A program made the position numbers and the translations under genes. 64,000 nt of DNA from Diadophis punctatus similis. Taxonomy: Eukaryota > Chordata > Lepidosauria > Squamata > Dipsadidae. The stretch covers positions 160,734,547-160,798,546 of the forward strand of contig JALIGW010000001.1 in the NCBI GenBank assembly GCA_023053685.1, written 5' to 3'. The stretch's first letter is position 1. Each line of letters begins with the position of its first letter. Below, in pieces: positions 12,915-26,730 of the stretch. The notes below the pieces were generated by a model. The model was not told the DNA's origin, did not search any database, and saw only the letters and a program-made list of their open reading frames with translations.

Positions 12915-15069
12915 ATAAATAGTTGTGGATGGTGATGAGCAAGAAGACAGTTACTTCTTTATTTCAAAATAATTAACTTATTCAAAAACTAGTACATATT
13001 CCTGCAATAATTCAACTGACTACTAACAAGAATATATATGGCAAAACTGTTGGCATTGCATAATCATATCTAGACAATCTGATTAATGTACCTTGGAAAT
13101 CTTTCAGTCAGTTCCTATGTAGCCACATATGACTGATGGCACATTCATATTAGAGTTTTTACTGTTTTAATTTTGAAGCACTCTCGTTTCTTACTGAAAA
13201 TTGAGGATACATTTTTGTAAAAGGTAAGGAGAAATGAAAGTTAGATTCATGGTTTTTTTAAAAGATATTGCATATAATTGATATATTATGTAATTCAGAA
13301 ATGTGTACTGATATGTGTCATTGGTACAAATAAATCTCCCACTTACATTTTAATAAGGAAAAAAACACTGTGTATTAAAAGATACAGTTTGGTTCCAAGA
13401 TTCTGCAGTGAAAAGATCTTAGCACCAACTAAAACACAATTTCAAATTTTTTGATAAGGCTGATTTTTAAAAAACCCAATATAGTGTTATAGAAATTGTA
13501 ATTACATTTTTAACTATAAGCCCCTTTAAGAGCTCTTTTAATGGGAAGCAATAGGGAAACATTAAAAAACAAGCAAGCAAATAAACAAATATAAGATCAG
13601 CTGTAGTTGTAGAAAACCAGGTAAAGTTCTGGAGCCCAGTATGAAGACTTTGAATAGCTATTGTCCCATGTCTGTGTGCTGTTAACCTCTCTCTGTTATG
13701 CAAACCTTATCTTCCTTCTCAATACACTGTTCCCAGATCATTTGAGCATCAATGTCTGATTACTGATAATATTATGAAAACTTGTACTCTTCTAGTTCTG
13801 GTGTTTCCGTCCTGCAGGTAATGGAACTGTCATTCAAATGGCAAAATTATAGCTTCTGTTTAGGAGATGTGACACACAGACATCCTTAATTAATGTTCTT
13901 TTTTATTGGATCTGTCAGGAGCAACTCTTATTTTAGTATTTTATAAATTGAAGGCTATAGAATTGCTGTAAGAATTGCTGTTCTTAGTGTTCATGAGCAA
14001 ACCTCGAACCTCCTCCTTGGATTAAGAGAGAAATCCATTTCAGCACCGAGCAGCATCTTTGTTTACTGTTGTTATTACTCTTATTTTACCCTCAGGAAGA
14101 AAACAATATGGCACAGTAAATTATTTGGCGGAGGATCCTATGCCAGTCTTGTTTGCGGGGTGGGCTGCAGAGAGTACCTCTTTCATTTTCCTCACTCTGA
14201 ATATCTTCATCATTAAGTCTGCATTTTCCCCATTGCAACATGAAAATACAGCACCCCCCCTTCTCCCCACCCCATATTTCCTACACTGCAGATTTTTGCA
14301 TTGTCTAACCCCATTTCAGTCAATTTTCCATATCCTGCCTGCCTCGAATCCGCTGAGGGAACACACTGATGCTGTGTTTATGCTAATTTTATGCTCTCTG
14401 AGTTGTGTCTGTTATTCAAAGCAGTTGAAGCAGTTATTGCCAGTAATCTTATTCCTACTGCAGCCCCAGGGCAGACTAGGCCTCAAAATCGAGCCTGCAG
14501 ACAAAGACGGAGCCATCAGTGCCTGCTGGTAAATAGCAGCTCTTTCCCACCCAATCTGATATCAGTTACTTTGCAAACACAGTAATAAAATGAAACAAAT
14601 CAGATTTTCAAGGAAATAAACGAGGCTTCAATGGCAGTGACAATAGTCAGGACAACAGGATTTTAATAAGTGATACTATACATTGAGAACAGAGGAGCCT
14701 GTCACATTTCCCCTCTCCTCACCTTACTGCCCACCCAAAATTGACAGAGAGACATATGAATAAATGGACCACAGAAAATGCAGATAAAGCTGAAAGGGTG
14801 GCTGGATGCTCAATGAGCTTTTTTTTCTTACCTGGAAAGCTAAGGAAGGTTGTTCTCCTTTCTACTTGAGGGCAAAAGCAGGACTCCCCCACTTCTGGCC
14901 ACCATCCAGCCCTTTGAGGGCAGTGAGAAATTGGCTGTACCCATCTATCTCCATCACTTAGGGTTCTCTGTCAAGGCAGGATCCTTTTGCATTTTATTCC
15001 CTGAAACATATATCTTCCAAAATATTTAGGCTACAAAAAAGGAAAGGTTGTAGGAGGACTACCACAATA
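12915..15069. other. Unique sequence, no gene seen
   Basis: No supported gene. The block at about 14040-14560 is less AT-biased and has a 157-codon frame without known motifs or splice support. It could be a conserved non-coding element, which cannot be tested here. Confidence 0.4.
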
Positions 15070-15077
15070 GTCTATAG

Positions 15078-15502
15078 CAGTGATGGCGAACTTATGGCAC
15101 GCGTGCCACAAGTGGCACGTGGAGCCGTATCTGCAGGCACACGAGCCATTGCCCTAGCTTAGCTCCAGTGCACATGTGCGTGCCGGCCAGCTGATTTTCA
15201 GCTCACACAGAGGCTCTGGGAGGGCATTTTCGCCTTCCAGGGGGAGGGGGAGAGCATTTTCACTCTCCCCAGGCTCTAGGGAAGCCTCTGGAGCCTGGGG
15301 AGGGCAAAAAAAATGGGCCTACTGGGCCCACCAGAAGTCAGGAAATGGGCCATTTCTGGCCTCCAGAGGGCCTCCGGGGGGTGGGGGAAGCCGTTTTCGT
15401 CCTCCCCAGACATTGAATTATGGATATGGGCACACACGCATGTGCGATAGCGCACGCGCACACGCTTTTGGCACCTGAGGAAAAAAAGGTTTGCCATCAC
15501 TG
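15078..15502. mobile_element. hAT-like MITE (family B), 425 bp
   Basis: The termini are CAGTGATGGCGAAC and GTTTGCCATCACTG, flanked by the perfect 8-bp duplication GTCTATAG (15070-15077 and 15503-15510). The interior has GGCACGCGTGCC near the left end. It has no transposase. A second copy is at 19192-19577. Confidence 0.93.
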
Positions 15503-15510
15503 GTCTATAG

Positions 15511-17990
15511 AGTAAATAGTCTATGGAGGCTCAACAACTGCTTAGATCTCATCTTCTGCAATAGTCTCTAAACTCAATTTATGGCCTACAAGTTAAAGAA
15601 CCTTTTTCCAAACAGTGACCACAGCATGATTGATTTTTGTCTCAATTTGTGTCCTTGCAAAGAGGGTCATAATGATGGGATTCCAAATTATAACTTTAAA
15701 AAAGCCAACTACAATCTCATAGCTGCCGTCCTCGCATCTCTTGATTGGCACCTTCTGTTCACAGGTTGTAATACTACAGAAGACCATTATAACACTTTTT
15801 TGCTCGAAGACAATAGAGTCATTAACCTATACATACCAATAATAACTGCTAAAGCCCCCCCCCCAAAAAAACAAATTACCCATAACAGTAAGAAAGCTAC
15901 AATCCATTAAAAAATCTCTTTGGCGAGAAAACAAAACTGGCTATGTAGCTAACTTTAAAAACTGCTATAAAGCCTTATGCCACAAGATAAAGGCAGAATA
16001 TACCAATCACCATTGCAAACTGGAGGAAGAACTATTACACTCGAAATCCACCCAAGCCTTTTATAATTTCATAAATGCCAAACTTAAAGACTCGAAAACT
16101 ATCCCACCCCAAAAAGGGCCTAACGGGGAAGACTGTAACAATGAAGCTGTTAAGGCCAACCTCTTCAACATGTTCTTCAGTTCAGTCTTTGTCAGCAGGA
16201 ATGGCTGCTGCCCCACATTTCCTAGTCGTACCATAACTAATTGTAACCATTTACTACATATTGATTTTACAGTAGATAACGTTGAGAAGACACTACGTAA
16301 CCTAAAGCCATCTCTATCTATTGGCACTGATGGATTATGTGCCCTTACTTCTTAAAAAAGCTTGCCACTGCTATAGCTGAGCCTCTATGCACAATCTATG
16401 AGGTATCTTTCAGAACCAGCTCCTTGCCCGACCTATGGTCATTAGCCACAGTCATATCTATCTTTAAAAAGGTAGACCGTAGTCTAGTAGAAAACTACAG
16501 ACCAATCTCATTGTATTGCGTCACCTGTAGAGTCATGGAATTAATTATAAACCAATCCATCATCCTCCACTCAGACAAACAATCTGCTTTGTAACAAGTA
16601 GTTTGGTTTCAGGAAAAATTTGTCCTGTAATCTGCAACTCCTACACTGCAGAAACATTTGGACCACACATCTTGACCAGGGTAAAGCAATAGACACAATT
16701 TACATAGACTTCTGCAAAGCCTTTGATTCGTGGTGCACGACCAACTACTGTTAAAACTAAGTTCTTACAGCATTTCTGGATCCCTGCACAAATGGATAGC
16801 CGCATTCCTGTCAAACAGGCAATAAATAGTCAAAATAGGGAGGGCCCTATCAAATCCGGCACCAGTTAACAGCGGTGTCCCCCAAGGCATCGTTCTAGGA
16901 CACACACTCTTTCTGCTTTACATCAACGACCTATGCGATCATATTAAAAGCAGCTGTGTCCTCTTTGATGATGATGTAAAATTATTTAACACCACTGACA
17001 ATGCTGTTGCCCTATAAAGCGACCTTGACCATGTGTCAGAATGGTTGTGCATTTGGCAACTCCAAATCTCAACTAATAAATGCTCTGTCCTACACATTGG
17101 CAATAAAAATCAGAACACCAAATACAAATTGGGCGGAAATGACCTCATAGATGACTCTCACTCTGTCAAGGACCTAGGAGTACTCATTCTTCTATCCCGC
17201 CCTGATTCCTTAGGGAGTAGGGCGGCATAGAAGAATTCCCAAATAAATAAATCTCAAACGATTTAAGCCCCAGAGCTCACTGTAACATCATTGCCAAAAA
17301 GGCATTGAGAGTTGTTAATATAATTTTGCGAAGCTTCTTCTCCGGTAACATTGCACTGCTAACCAGGGCATGCAAAACCTTTGTCAGACCAATTCTCGAA
17401 TACAGCTCATCTGCCTGGAATCCACACTGTATAATGGACATTAATACAATTGAGCGAGTCCAGAGATATTTCACGAGAAGAGTACTCCACTCCTCTACTC
17501 ACAATAGAATCCCTTATGCCACCAGGCTTGAAATTTTGGGCTTGGACAATGTGGAACTATGCCGCCTGCTGTCTGATCTAAGCATAGTGCACAAAATTGT
17601 CTGCTACAACGTCTTACCTGTCAACAACTTCTTCAGCTTCAACCTCAATAATACATGGGCAAACAATTGATACAAACTCAAGGTAAACCGCTCCAAACTC
17701 GATTGCAGAAAAAATGACTTCAGCAACAGAGTGGTCAACACCTGGAATACTCTACCCGATTTTGTTGTTACATCCTCAATCCCTCACAGCTTCAACCTAA
17801 AACTATCTACTGTGGACCTCACCCCATTCCTAAGAGGTCTGTAAAGGGGGCATGCATAAGTGCACCAGTGTGCCTACCATCCCTGTCCTACTGTCCCCAT
17901 TTATTTGTATTCATTTCCTTCGTTCATGTCCATATTTATATTCATATCTGCTATCTTGTATATGTTTGACAAACTAATAAATAAAAAAAA
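15511..17990 (+). pseudogene. CR1-like LINE, degenerate ORF2 with reverse transcriptase
   Basis: Frame-shifted and stop-riddled segments read as a non-LTR retrotransposon ORF2. The end of the endonuclease region (NSDHSMIDF) is followed by linker, reverse transcriptase and C-terminal domain (VNTWNTLPD-like, then TPFLRGL at the stop near 17843). The catalytic box corresponding to FADD is altered to FDDD (CTCTTTGATGATGATG). The 3' end carries AATAAATAAA. A stub of about 60 bp from another LINE 3' tail interrupts it at 17189-17252. The related copy at 56.1 kb aligns throughout the RT region. Confidence 0.9.
17189..17252 (+). mobile_element. L2-type LINE 3' tail stub inside the LINE
   Basis: TCCCGCCCTGATTCCTTAGG followed by GGGCGGCATAGAAG and AAATAAATAAAT resembles the 3' end of the L2-like elements at 31 kb. 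It breaks the CR1-like LINE where the 56-kb copy is continuous. It is an extremely 5'-truncated insertion. Confidence 0.75.
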
Positions 17991-17994
17991 ATTA

Positions 17995-19183
17995 TGAGGA
18001 ATCTCATAAAATCTTTTCCAAATTACACATTTTATCAAAAGACATTTGTTTTTGTGAGTTGCAGCTTACTTCATCACACACACAATATTATAGTTTCTAT
18101 AATCTGAAAAAGTGAGCTTCATCTCCTGAAAGCTGATATCTTTTAATAAAATACCTTAGCTGGGAAAAGTTCTGACAAGACTCCATCAGAAAATGTGAAG
18201 ATGAGTATAGGAAGCAGGAACAACCTTGGACTCCCTTCATCCTGCCATGCAGTTGTTAATTGTGTGGAGAATAATGCCAGATGTAAGTTCCTGCAAATGC
18301 TTTTTACCTATATTTATCAATGGCTAGGAATAAAAATATTGTGGCTAATGGCCTGCATATAAATCCTTGGAGCCATTTGAATGGCTTCTATAACTTCACA
18401 CATTTTCATCACAGAAATTTGGAGGCAAAATGATTTGAAGTTGTGTTAATGAAGCAAAAGTTGAACATGAAGCCTTTGTTGTATTCAGTCTAACCCACAT
18501 TTCTTTTGCTTTAACCCACATCTCCAAACATCAAAGAAATAGTTGAAAATTTTAGTTGTGGCTTCTCTGGTAACTTCATTGTCCCTTGTGACACCAAAAT
18601 ATGATATAGAAATCCAGCTTCCTTATGAAATGATATGAATTGCAGTGATGGAGAGATGTGGGTTAATTTTCATTTATTACCTTCTTCCATGCATAACAAA
18701 GCTATAACAAAAATATCTAAATTGGATTGGGATGCGGTGGGGTGGGAGAACAACTGTAGTCACAAGTAACAAGATAACAAAAGGACATTCATTTTGTAAG
18801 TCTATTTTAATATTATTTACTCTTTAAATGATTCCTTTCTGTCTGTTTTGTGAGGAATTCTGCCTTATCTATCAAAATGTCCTGTATAAGTAATTTCTGG
18901 ATTTTTGGTCTTATTATTCCTGCTTGAAACAATGGGCTACATCTAACAGACTTGCACTTTGATAATAAGGCTTCCCTTCACTTTTTTCTCCTGTGTCCCC
19001 CAATCTTTCTCTTACTTTCCAAAATGTGAGACAAGTAATATGGGTAAAAGTGAGGGAGGAACCCGAAACAAAGTGAGAAAATTCCCCAATAGAAAGGAAA
19101 ACATTTTATTATGATACACAGTGCATTGTGGTTTCTGAGCTGTTTTTCTCCACTCTCAATCTTCTCTACACTGTCTTTATAAA
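17995..19183. other. Unique sequence, no gene seen
   Basis: AT-rich, with no recognisable exon or repeat. Confidence 0.5.
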
Positions 19184-19191
19184 ACCTAAGC

Positions 19192-19577
19192 CCATGATGG
19201 CGAACCTATGGCACGGGTGCCATAAGTGGCACGCGGAGCCATATCGGTGGGCACGCGAGCTCAGGTCCAGTGTGCATGTGTGCACCAGCCGGCTGATTTT
19301 CGGGCCTTCTGGGCCCACTGGGAGTCAGGAAACAGGCTGTTTTCAGCCTCCAGAGGGGGTGGGGAAGGCCGTTTTCGCCCTCCCTAGGCTCCTAGAAAGG
19401 CTCTGGAGCCTGGGGAGAGCAAAAAATGGGCGTGCCATTGCATGCTGGGAGCAGGGGGGTCATGCATTCATGTGCGGGGGTGCATGGAATTATGAGTGTG
19501 GGCACGCACACACGTGATCCCCCGCATTCCCCCCCCCACCTTTTGGCACATGAACCAAAAAAGGTTCGCCATCACTG
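19192..19577. mobile_element. hAT-like MITE (family B), 386 bp
   Basis: The termini are CCATGATGGCGAACC (one base changed) and GGTTCGCCATCACTG. The perfect 8-bp duplication ACCTAAGC is at 19184-19191 and 19578-19585. The interior resembles the copy at 15078-15502 (GTGGCACGCGGAGCC). Confidence 0.92.
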
Positions 19578-19585
19578 ACCTAAGC

Positions 19586-22099
19586 AAACTCTATTAATTT
19601 ACAAATGCTATGAGAAAATGAAATTTTGTGCTGTTTTAAGTATCCTAAAGAGTAGTACAAAGCTTCAGAGAAGTGTTTTCTTTCATTAAAGTTATGTGGT
19701 GTTTTGCTTCGCCTCATTTCTGAAACCATCCAGTTTCCATAGCCAGAAGACATTTCTGAAGGCTTCCAGGTTTTGAGGTGATATATACTGAATGGGCATT
19801 GTTAGCAAACCCAATCTACTTCACAAATAGATGAACGTGGGGATAAAATTAAATAATTCCATGGATACAACCTGGAGCAACTTGGAAGTTGCCCCATTAG
19901 GTACATCCTGCCTCTGATAACATATTCATTGAATTTGTTAATACATACTCATATTCATTTGAATTTGCCCAGAATTTGCTGCAGGTTGCAGGTGACACCT
20001 TCTACTTAATGGTGAATATAAACACATCAAATAATAATATGGTTCAATGAAGAGAGAGGCATTTGATTACATGAGTAGTAACTGCTACATGCTGATCTAT
20101 GGATTATCCTGCCCCAGTGTGTATATCTAATAGATTCTAATAGGTATTTGACCAAACTGTGCATAAGTCAGTCAACATAACAAGTCTTGTTCAATGACTT
20201 ATAAATATGTTCCTATGGTTTGGGTAGTTTGTATCCTCCATCTTAGGCCTCTGCTTCTTATTTGCATCCCCGAGATCATTGTAATTCCTTTTCTTCTTAA
20301 TGTGGCCTCCTTTAACATATTTAACAAATACCCTAAACAAAGATGGGCCCAGTTTCATGAGCAATCCATTACAAACTTTCCAAGTTGCTTTGGTTACCTT
20401 GGGATTTTATTCAGCATAATTGATCTTTTTTTCAGATAAGCAGCACAAATATGCTAATTCAAGTCTGCAAGAAATTTGTTTTCATGAAACCTAAAGGAAA
20501 TCTTTTTCCTTCTTCTCCTTCCTTTTCAAAGGCAATACAGCCTCATTTGTAAAAATTGCCTGGGAGATATCCAGAATCTACAGGCAATTGAGCATTTGGA
20601 TAAATGGAAGCTCTGTTTACAAAGTCTATGTTTAAAGTAATCCATATTATTTATTTATTTAAAATAGATGGGCATTCCACCTAAGCATTGAGATGCCCGA
20701 GGTGATAGATAGCTACAAAGATTGGACTATAAATTTAAAAGTATAAAAATAAATGAAGAAACATGAGCATTTATCTGTTTGGAAAACTGGGGTTCCCAGG
20801 AATGATTTTAAGATATTATAAATCTACTTTAGATAGATGTTATCTTTTTAGTGAAATGTTTCTTGTTTTCTTTTCTTTTTTTTTCTTTTTGCATAAATAT
20901 TACTATTGAAGAAGGTAAAATCAAAAGCTACGGTTATCAAAGCGCACAACTCCCCCCCCCAAAATCTAGGTGGTAATTGGTTATTAATACTCACATAACT
21001 GTATACAGTACAGGCACACTTTTTCCTCACTTCATTCTTATATGCATATTTACACCCAGCATGAAGCTCGCTGTTTAGATAATTATCTCATTTTCTCTCA
21101 GTGTATCATTTTTAAATGCTATACATAGTAGGTATGCATATGAATAGGACATAAATATATAGAATATATAATATTATGAATTTTCAATGTTGTGCTCAAG
21201 CTTTTCTTCTCATATATAGGCTTGGGAAGAATTTAGTGCTAAATAAATGCTGCCTCGAACCAGGCAAGATAAAACATAAATCATTGCATTAAAAACCTCT
21301 AACAAGTCTATCTGCTTTTTGAAATGACTAGGAGATGAAAGAGAGGACTCTCATTTAAGAAGGCCCAGCGGAACAGTTCTGCATTTATATAGCTGTTATC
21401 AAAAGCAATTCATTTGGAGATCAAATAGACTGACAGATAGGACAAGCTGGGGATCACAGCTGCCTTCAGGCAGCCAAAAGGAAGGATAGTTTCCCAGTAC
21501 CATCACTAATATTGGGCCTAGCTGATGCGTGTGTCTATTATGGTGCTCAGGCAATGCCAGCAGAATGTTAATGTGGACCCTCCGTTGAGGCTGCCTTTCC
21601 AGCCCAGGGAATGGAGAGAACAGATTCTTCTGTCTGGAGTTTGAAATAACATCTTCCTTTGAGTCTAGACTGATGATATTTATTTTTGAGAAAAGGGGAC
21701 GGGGCCATCAGCTGGAAAGGGTAAAAGGCAAAACTAACCACCTTCCTGATGTCCTTTATCCAAAAGATGTGCTGCACTTGTACCTTAGACAGACTGGTAT
21801 AGTCCCTTTTACTTAAACAAAGATCAAAATATCCCGAGCGGATGGCTAAATGCAATCTGCTGTTGCTCCCCAGGGACTGCTAGAGATAAGATCATTAGTA
21901 TATTTGGATTTTCAGACCAAGGGGACAGTACTTAACGTTTCATTCCTTCAAAGCCTTAAGCTGAAAGAAGCCTGATGTCTGCCAGCATGAACTTTTCATG
22001 TGCCATCCTCCACCCCCACCCCTATTTTAGGTTGAATTGTGCTTTATCATTTATTTGACTTGCATTGCCATTACTGGTATGTTTCCCAACCATCTTCTG
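19586..22099. other. Unique sequence, no gene seen
   Basis: No exon was identified. The interval 21330-21900 has higher complexity and less AT bias than its surroundings, but there is nothing to assign. Confidence 0.45.
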
Positions 22100-22414
22100 T
22101 GTCACGTAGTGAATATTGTCAGTTGTATGTCTATGCAGGGTGATGCACCCCTATCCTAATATTATGGTATATTCCAACACAGGCAGAACACGTGATATGA
22201 GTTGTACGCATGTAAACTACCATTATTCTCTTTGACTTGGCTCTTGACTGGGATGGTTGCATTTTCTTAGCAAAATGTAATTATTCAGGATTTATTGTTT
22301 TTGTACCGAAATAAATATTTTCTATTAGACTTTTAATCTTGGCTTTATTTTTAACTGTCTGAATTCCAAGCAAAGGTCCAAATCGTCTCTATGAGATTTA
22401 TTCTCACCTTAACA
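22100..22414 (+). mobile_element. Solo LTR, 315 bp, with 5-bp target duplication
   Basis: The element starts TGTCACGTAGTGAAT and ends CACCTTAACA, flanked on both sides by TTCTG (22095-22099 and 22415-22419). GAAATAAATATTTT near the 3' third resembles a polyadenylation region. It aligns along its length with 43611-43940. No internal retroviral or gypsy-type sequence remains. TG...CA ends with a 5-bp duplication fit an ERV3/ERV-L-type or Ty3-type LTR. Confidence 0.88.
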
Positions 22415-23258
22415 TTCTGGAGTCACTACACAAATGTTTGCTCTTAAAGAGAAACTCTTTATGATTGTGACTTAATAGAATCTGATTATTGTGTTGTAAT
22501 TATTATAAACTTGAATGGAAGTTGAATGGGAACTATATGTCAAATCAGATACATATATGTTTATATATGTTTATATATACATATATTACCAATATTATAT
22601 ATTGGTACCACATATGGGCATCAAACGCTTTCACCACCAGCACTGATGCTGTTACACAGTTTGGATAATGAAACATCTGCAAGAGAACAAGCAAGCTCAG
22701 AGACCACCAAGGACCCCTCATTTATATATCTATACTGTTAGGGTTACCAAATATGTGAACAAGCAAAGGAGAACATAGACAATTGGAAAGTGGGGGGGGG
22801 AACACAAATTGTGGAGAATGGGTGCAAAAAATTAGTATTACAAGTATCGAAAATTACTTTCCCCAGCAAAATGCTAGTAGTAATATAGAAGTGAAAGTGA
22901 TGCACTTTTCAAATTTCACTATTGAAATATATGAAAAGTCATGTTATATATAGACCACAATGATAATGGATTTGAAGAGGCTGGATCAAAGCTGATAATC
23001 AGAATCTAGAAATAGATTAAGTAAGGTAAATGTAGGATGTTGAACCTGTTGATGAATGAGGGAAAGCAATTTATAAAGTCCCAGTATATGGATGTTTGAA
23101 TGACTACCTTTGTGAAAACAATTCTAAATTTAATAAAAATCTATGATACTAAAAAGATGGACCTCATTGGATTTTAAGGCTCTGCCTAATGGATGGAGGA
23201 CATGAGGATAAAGAGGAAGACACCACCTCCTTTTCTCAGATGACTGGTAGCCTTATAT
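22415..23258. other. Unique sequence, no gene seen
   Basis: AT-rich, with a short ATATAT-rich patch near 22550-22600. No gene. Confidence 0.5.
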
Positions 23259-23474
23259 ATAGCAATAGCACTTATATACCACTTCACACTGCTTTACAGC
23301 CCTCTTTAAGAGGTTTACAGAGTCAGCATATTGCCCCCAAAAATCTGGGTCCCCATTTTACCAACCTCAGAAGGATGGAAGGCTGCGTCAACCTTGAGGA
23401 GATCAGAACCGAACACTTGGCAGTGGGCAGAGTTAACCTGCAGTACTGCATTCTAACCACTGTGCCACCACAGC
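23259..23474 (-). mobile_element. tRNA-derived squamate-type SINE
   Basis: Read on the minus strand it starts CTGTGGTGGCACAGTGGTTA and has the same body as 6221-6447 in reverse order. Confidence 0.85.
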
Positions 23475-23957
23475 TCCTATTGTCTTCCTATTGTGGAGAA
23501 TTCATTTTAATGTTTTATCTTAAAGAAGGTTGGAGAAAAGGAATTAGGCTTGTCTTTCCTGTTTCCCAACTTTACTTTAAGTAATAGTGGGGGGGGGGGG
23601 AGTATCAGAGTAAATTGAAATGTCTTATAGTAGTGAAGAGTAGCATTATAAACTTTATAAATAAATTTTGGATGACTTGCCACATATGCCAATTTTAGAA
23701 TAAAAGCTTGGCTCCATGAGCCACATTTTATAAACTGGAGAAGTATGGGATTATCACTGTTTATAACTTTCTCTGCCTAAATCTTTTTTGAAGCATCTAA
23801 GTTTATGAACAGCATTCTATCTGGTTAGATGGCTGGTTCCCTTTTGTTTTTTCCTCAATAACAAATCTGTGAAGTAGGATGGACACAGATACTGACTCCA
23901 AAATCCAGTCATCAGGTACTAATATGAACCTGGGTCAGCCATGTCCTAATAGAACTA

Positions 23958-24493
23958 CAGGTAGTCCTCGACTTCCAACAGTTCACTTATTGACCATTCA
24001 AAGTTACAACGGAACTGAAAAAAGTGACTTATGATTGTTTTGCACACTTATGACTGCTGAAGCATTCCCATGGTCATGTGATCAAAATCCAGATACTTGA
24101 CAACTAACTCATATTAATGACTGTTGCAGTGCCCCAGGGTCATGCGATCAACTTTTGCAACCTTTTGACAAGCAAAGTCAATGGGGAAGCCAGATTCACT
24201 TAACAACCATGTTACTAACTTAATAACTGCAGTGATTCACTTAACAACTACCCTGTTTCCCCCCAAAATAAAACAATCCCTTGATAATAAGCCCAATTGG
24301 GCTTTTGAGTGCATGGCAATAAGGCCAAGCGCTTATTTCAGGGTTCAAAAAAATATAAGACAGGGTCTTATTTTTGGGAAAACATGGGTATGTCAAGAAA
24401 GGTCATAAAATGGGGCAAAATTCACTTAACACATGTCTCACTTTGCAACATAATTTTTGGGCATAATTGTGGTTGTAAGTTGAAGACTACCTG
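23958..24493. mobile_element. TA-flanked MITE interrupted by a second MITE
   Basis: The termini CAGGTAGTCCTCGACTTCC and GTTGAAGACTACCTG form an inverted repeat between TA dinucleotides, as for Tc1/mariner-type insertions. The body has repeated CACTTAACAAC motifs. It is split at 24251-24388 by another TA-flanked element. Confidence 0.85.
24251..24388. mobile_element. Nested TA-flanked MITE, 138 bp
   Basis: The termini CCCTGTTTCCCCCCAAAATA and TATTTTTGGGAAAACATGGG are inverted repeats. TA flanks it on both sides (24249-24250 and 24389-24390). Removing the element plus one TA rejoins the CACTTAACAACTA...TGTCAAGAAAGG body of the host MITE. Confidence 0.82.
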
Positions 24494-24499
24494 TATTTA

Positions 24500-26405
24500 A
24501 CCACGATATTTTTATTTTCGGTTCCTTTCCTAATTACTCCTAATATGTATTTTTGCTTTTTCATAACATCTTCACACTGTGATCACATTCATCAGAACTC
24601 CAAGTCCTTTTTCAGGGCAGTATGTGTCAAATGTAAAATTACTAGGTTTTAGCCAATGTGCATCAATATAAACTCAAACTAAATTATATGTGCTATTTTG
24701 ATGTCCATTCCATTAGTGTGGAAAGATACTTTGGTGTGCAGAGCTAACCCTGAAGAACTGCTAACCTCACCTTAATTCTTTATATAATAGGCAGCAGAAG
24801 GTACTGTAACTCTGTCAGATTTTCAGGATTCTATTATTATAGAATATAACAATAAAGCTGCGTACAGAGTTTGTATCTAGAGATTACAGTCTCCCATATT
24901 TTCCTTCTAACATCTAGTTTCTTCTTTAAAACAAAGGATGTTTTTGCTGCTAACTTATCTTGGAAGCTTCCAGAATTTGCTCAAAATACCTGTACATTAT
25001 GTCTCTCCCCAAATACCTATACAGTACCGAATTTTGACTGCAGTTTTGATTTCTTTAACCCTTCCACGCATTTCCATTTGAACAATCAAATATATTTACA
25101 TCTTGTTCTGGATAAATATTTCAATAAACTGGGAATATTCCAAAAGTTAATTTTAAGACCAAAAGACCAAAAGTTAATTTTAATGAGCCCATAGTGACAA
25201 CTTCTTTCAAACAGACATTCCTGAATGTGACATATTGTTCAATGTTCTAGATTGCCACCTCATTTGTCTTCTACCACAATAATTAATTTTCATGGTTGTT
25301 ATTGCTTTACCTTGGAAACAATGTGTTTCTCTTCTTCCCCTGCCTAGAATCATTGGCTGTCTTTTTTGTTAAAGCTTGCCTATCGTAACTGCTGCTCCTT
25401 TCCCCTCCCCTTTGAAGTTGGCTTGCAAATCTGTAACAACTGTAACAATTAGTGACACAGTGAAGATTGCAATCTGGATTAGGTATATACAGTGTCAGTG
25501 AAGGGACATTCTCAATTTGTGAGCCAGTCATAATGATCATAGAGGGTGTTCAACACTTTTGAAAGTGTTAGTTAAGGACAATTACTATTATTGGCCAGTT
25601 AGTATGTCTTGGCAGGAATAGAACCCAATCTGCTTCAATCCTAAAGAGATGAAGGTCTTGGTTTTTATATAAAGACTATTTCTATGCCATTTGAATTCAC
25701 TGCAAATAAATTTAATACAAAGTCTGCATGCAAACAGGATTGAATGAAATACTAATTATGGTCACTGTTCAAAGCCTCCTAGCAAATCTAATGTGGAACA
25801 AAAAACTAAGTCATTGGATTTGAATATATTTCCCAGCAGGTAGGAAAAAAAATCACTTGTTTTACAAAGTTTTCATTCCTACCTCCGCTCCCATTTTGTG
25901 AACAAGAAAGTAAACCTGGAGCAGTTTCACTAGATAATCATGCAAATAGGGTGGGGGGGGGGGATTAGATGTTTCAGCCAGGAGAACAGTAGGGGGGAGG
26001 GGGAATCTGAAACTGCTGTAAGAAATATAGGAGTTTTTGTAAAAGAATGGAATGGACATATTAGAGTTTGTGCCATATATGATATATGAAGCATGTTGGT
26101 ACATGACTTCTTTTCGACTGGTAACTAACGGAAACACAAACAGGTCTCCGTTACTTCTTTTTGTAGCCATGTCCTCATGATGCTGTCTTCAGGCGACCTT
26201 AATTCATCCTTAGGTGTACTGTTGGTAGCATTTCATACAGTGAAAGTGTACGTAAAATACAGTTTTATTGTGAATACAAACTTATTCTGTTCACCAACCA
26301 TTAGGTCAGCAATCAGATTTGCCTGGCAGCTGTTGGCTACTTTAGGTCCCCTTTGGTCTCTGGGAACTGTATTGTGCTTTGGGCAGTGGGAATGTCTGGG
26401 GCATT
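24500..26405. other. Unique sequence, no gene seen
   Basis: AT-rich, with a poly-G run at about 25951. Nothing supportable. Confidence 0.5.
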
Positions 26406-26407
26406 TA

Positions 26408-26551
<144 letters not shown>

Positions 26552-26730
26552 AAAGTGACCAGATTTTTTTTTTTTAAGCGGGACATTGACGGGGGGTGGG
26601 GCCGCCTGGACGCCGTCATTTGAGGTTTGCCCTCTGCACATGCGCAGAACGCTGCGCATCCGCAGAGGGCAAAAGGATGCAAATGTTGGCATCCAGGTGG
26701 GTGGGGGGGGGACGCGGGAGGTCACTGTAC

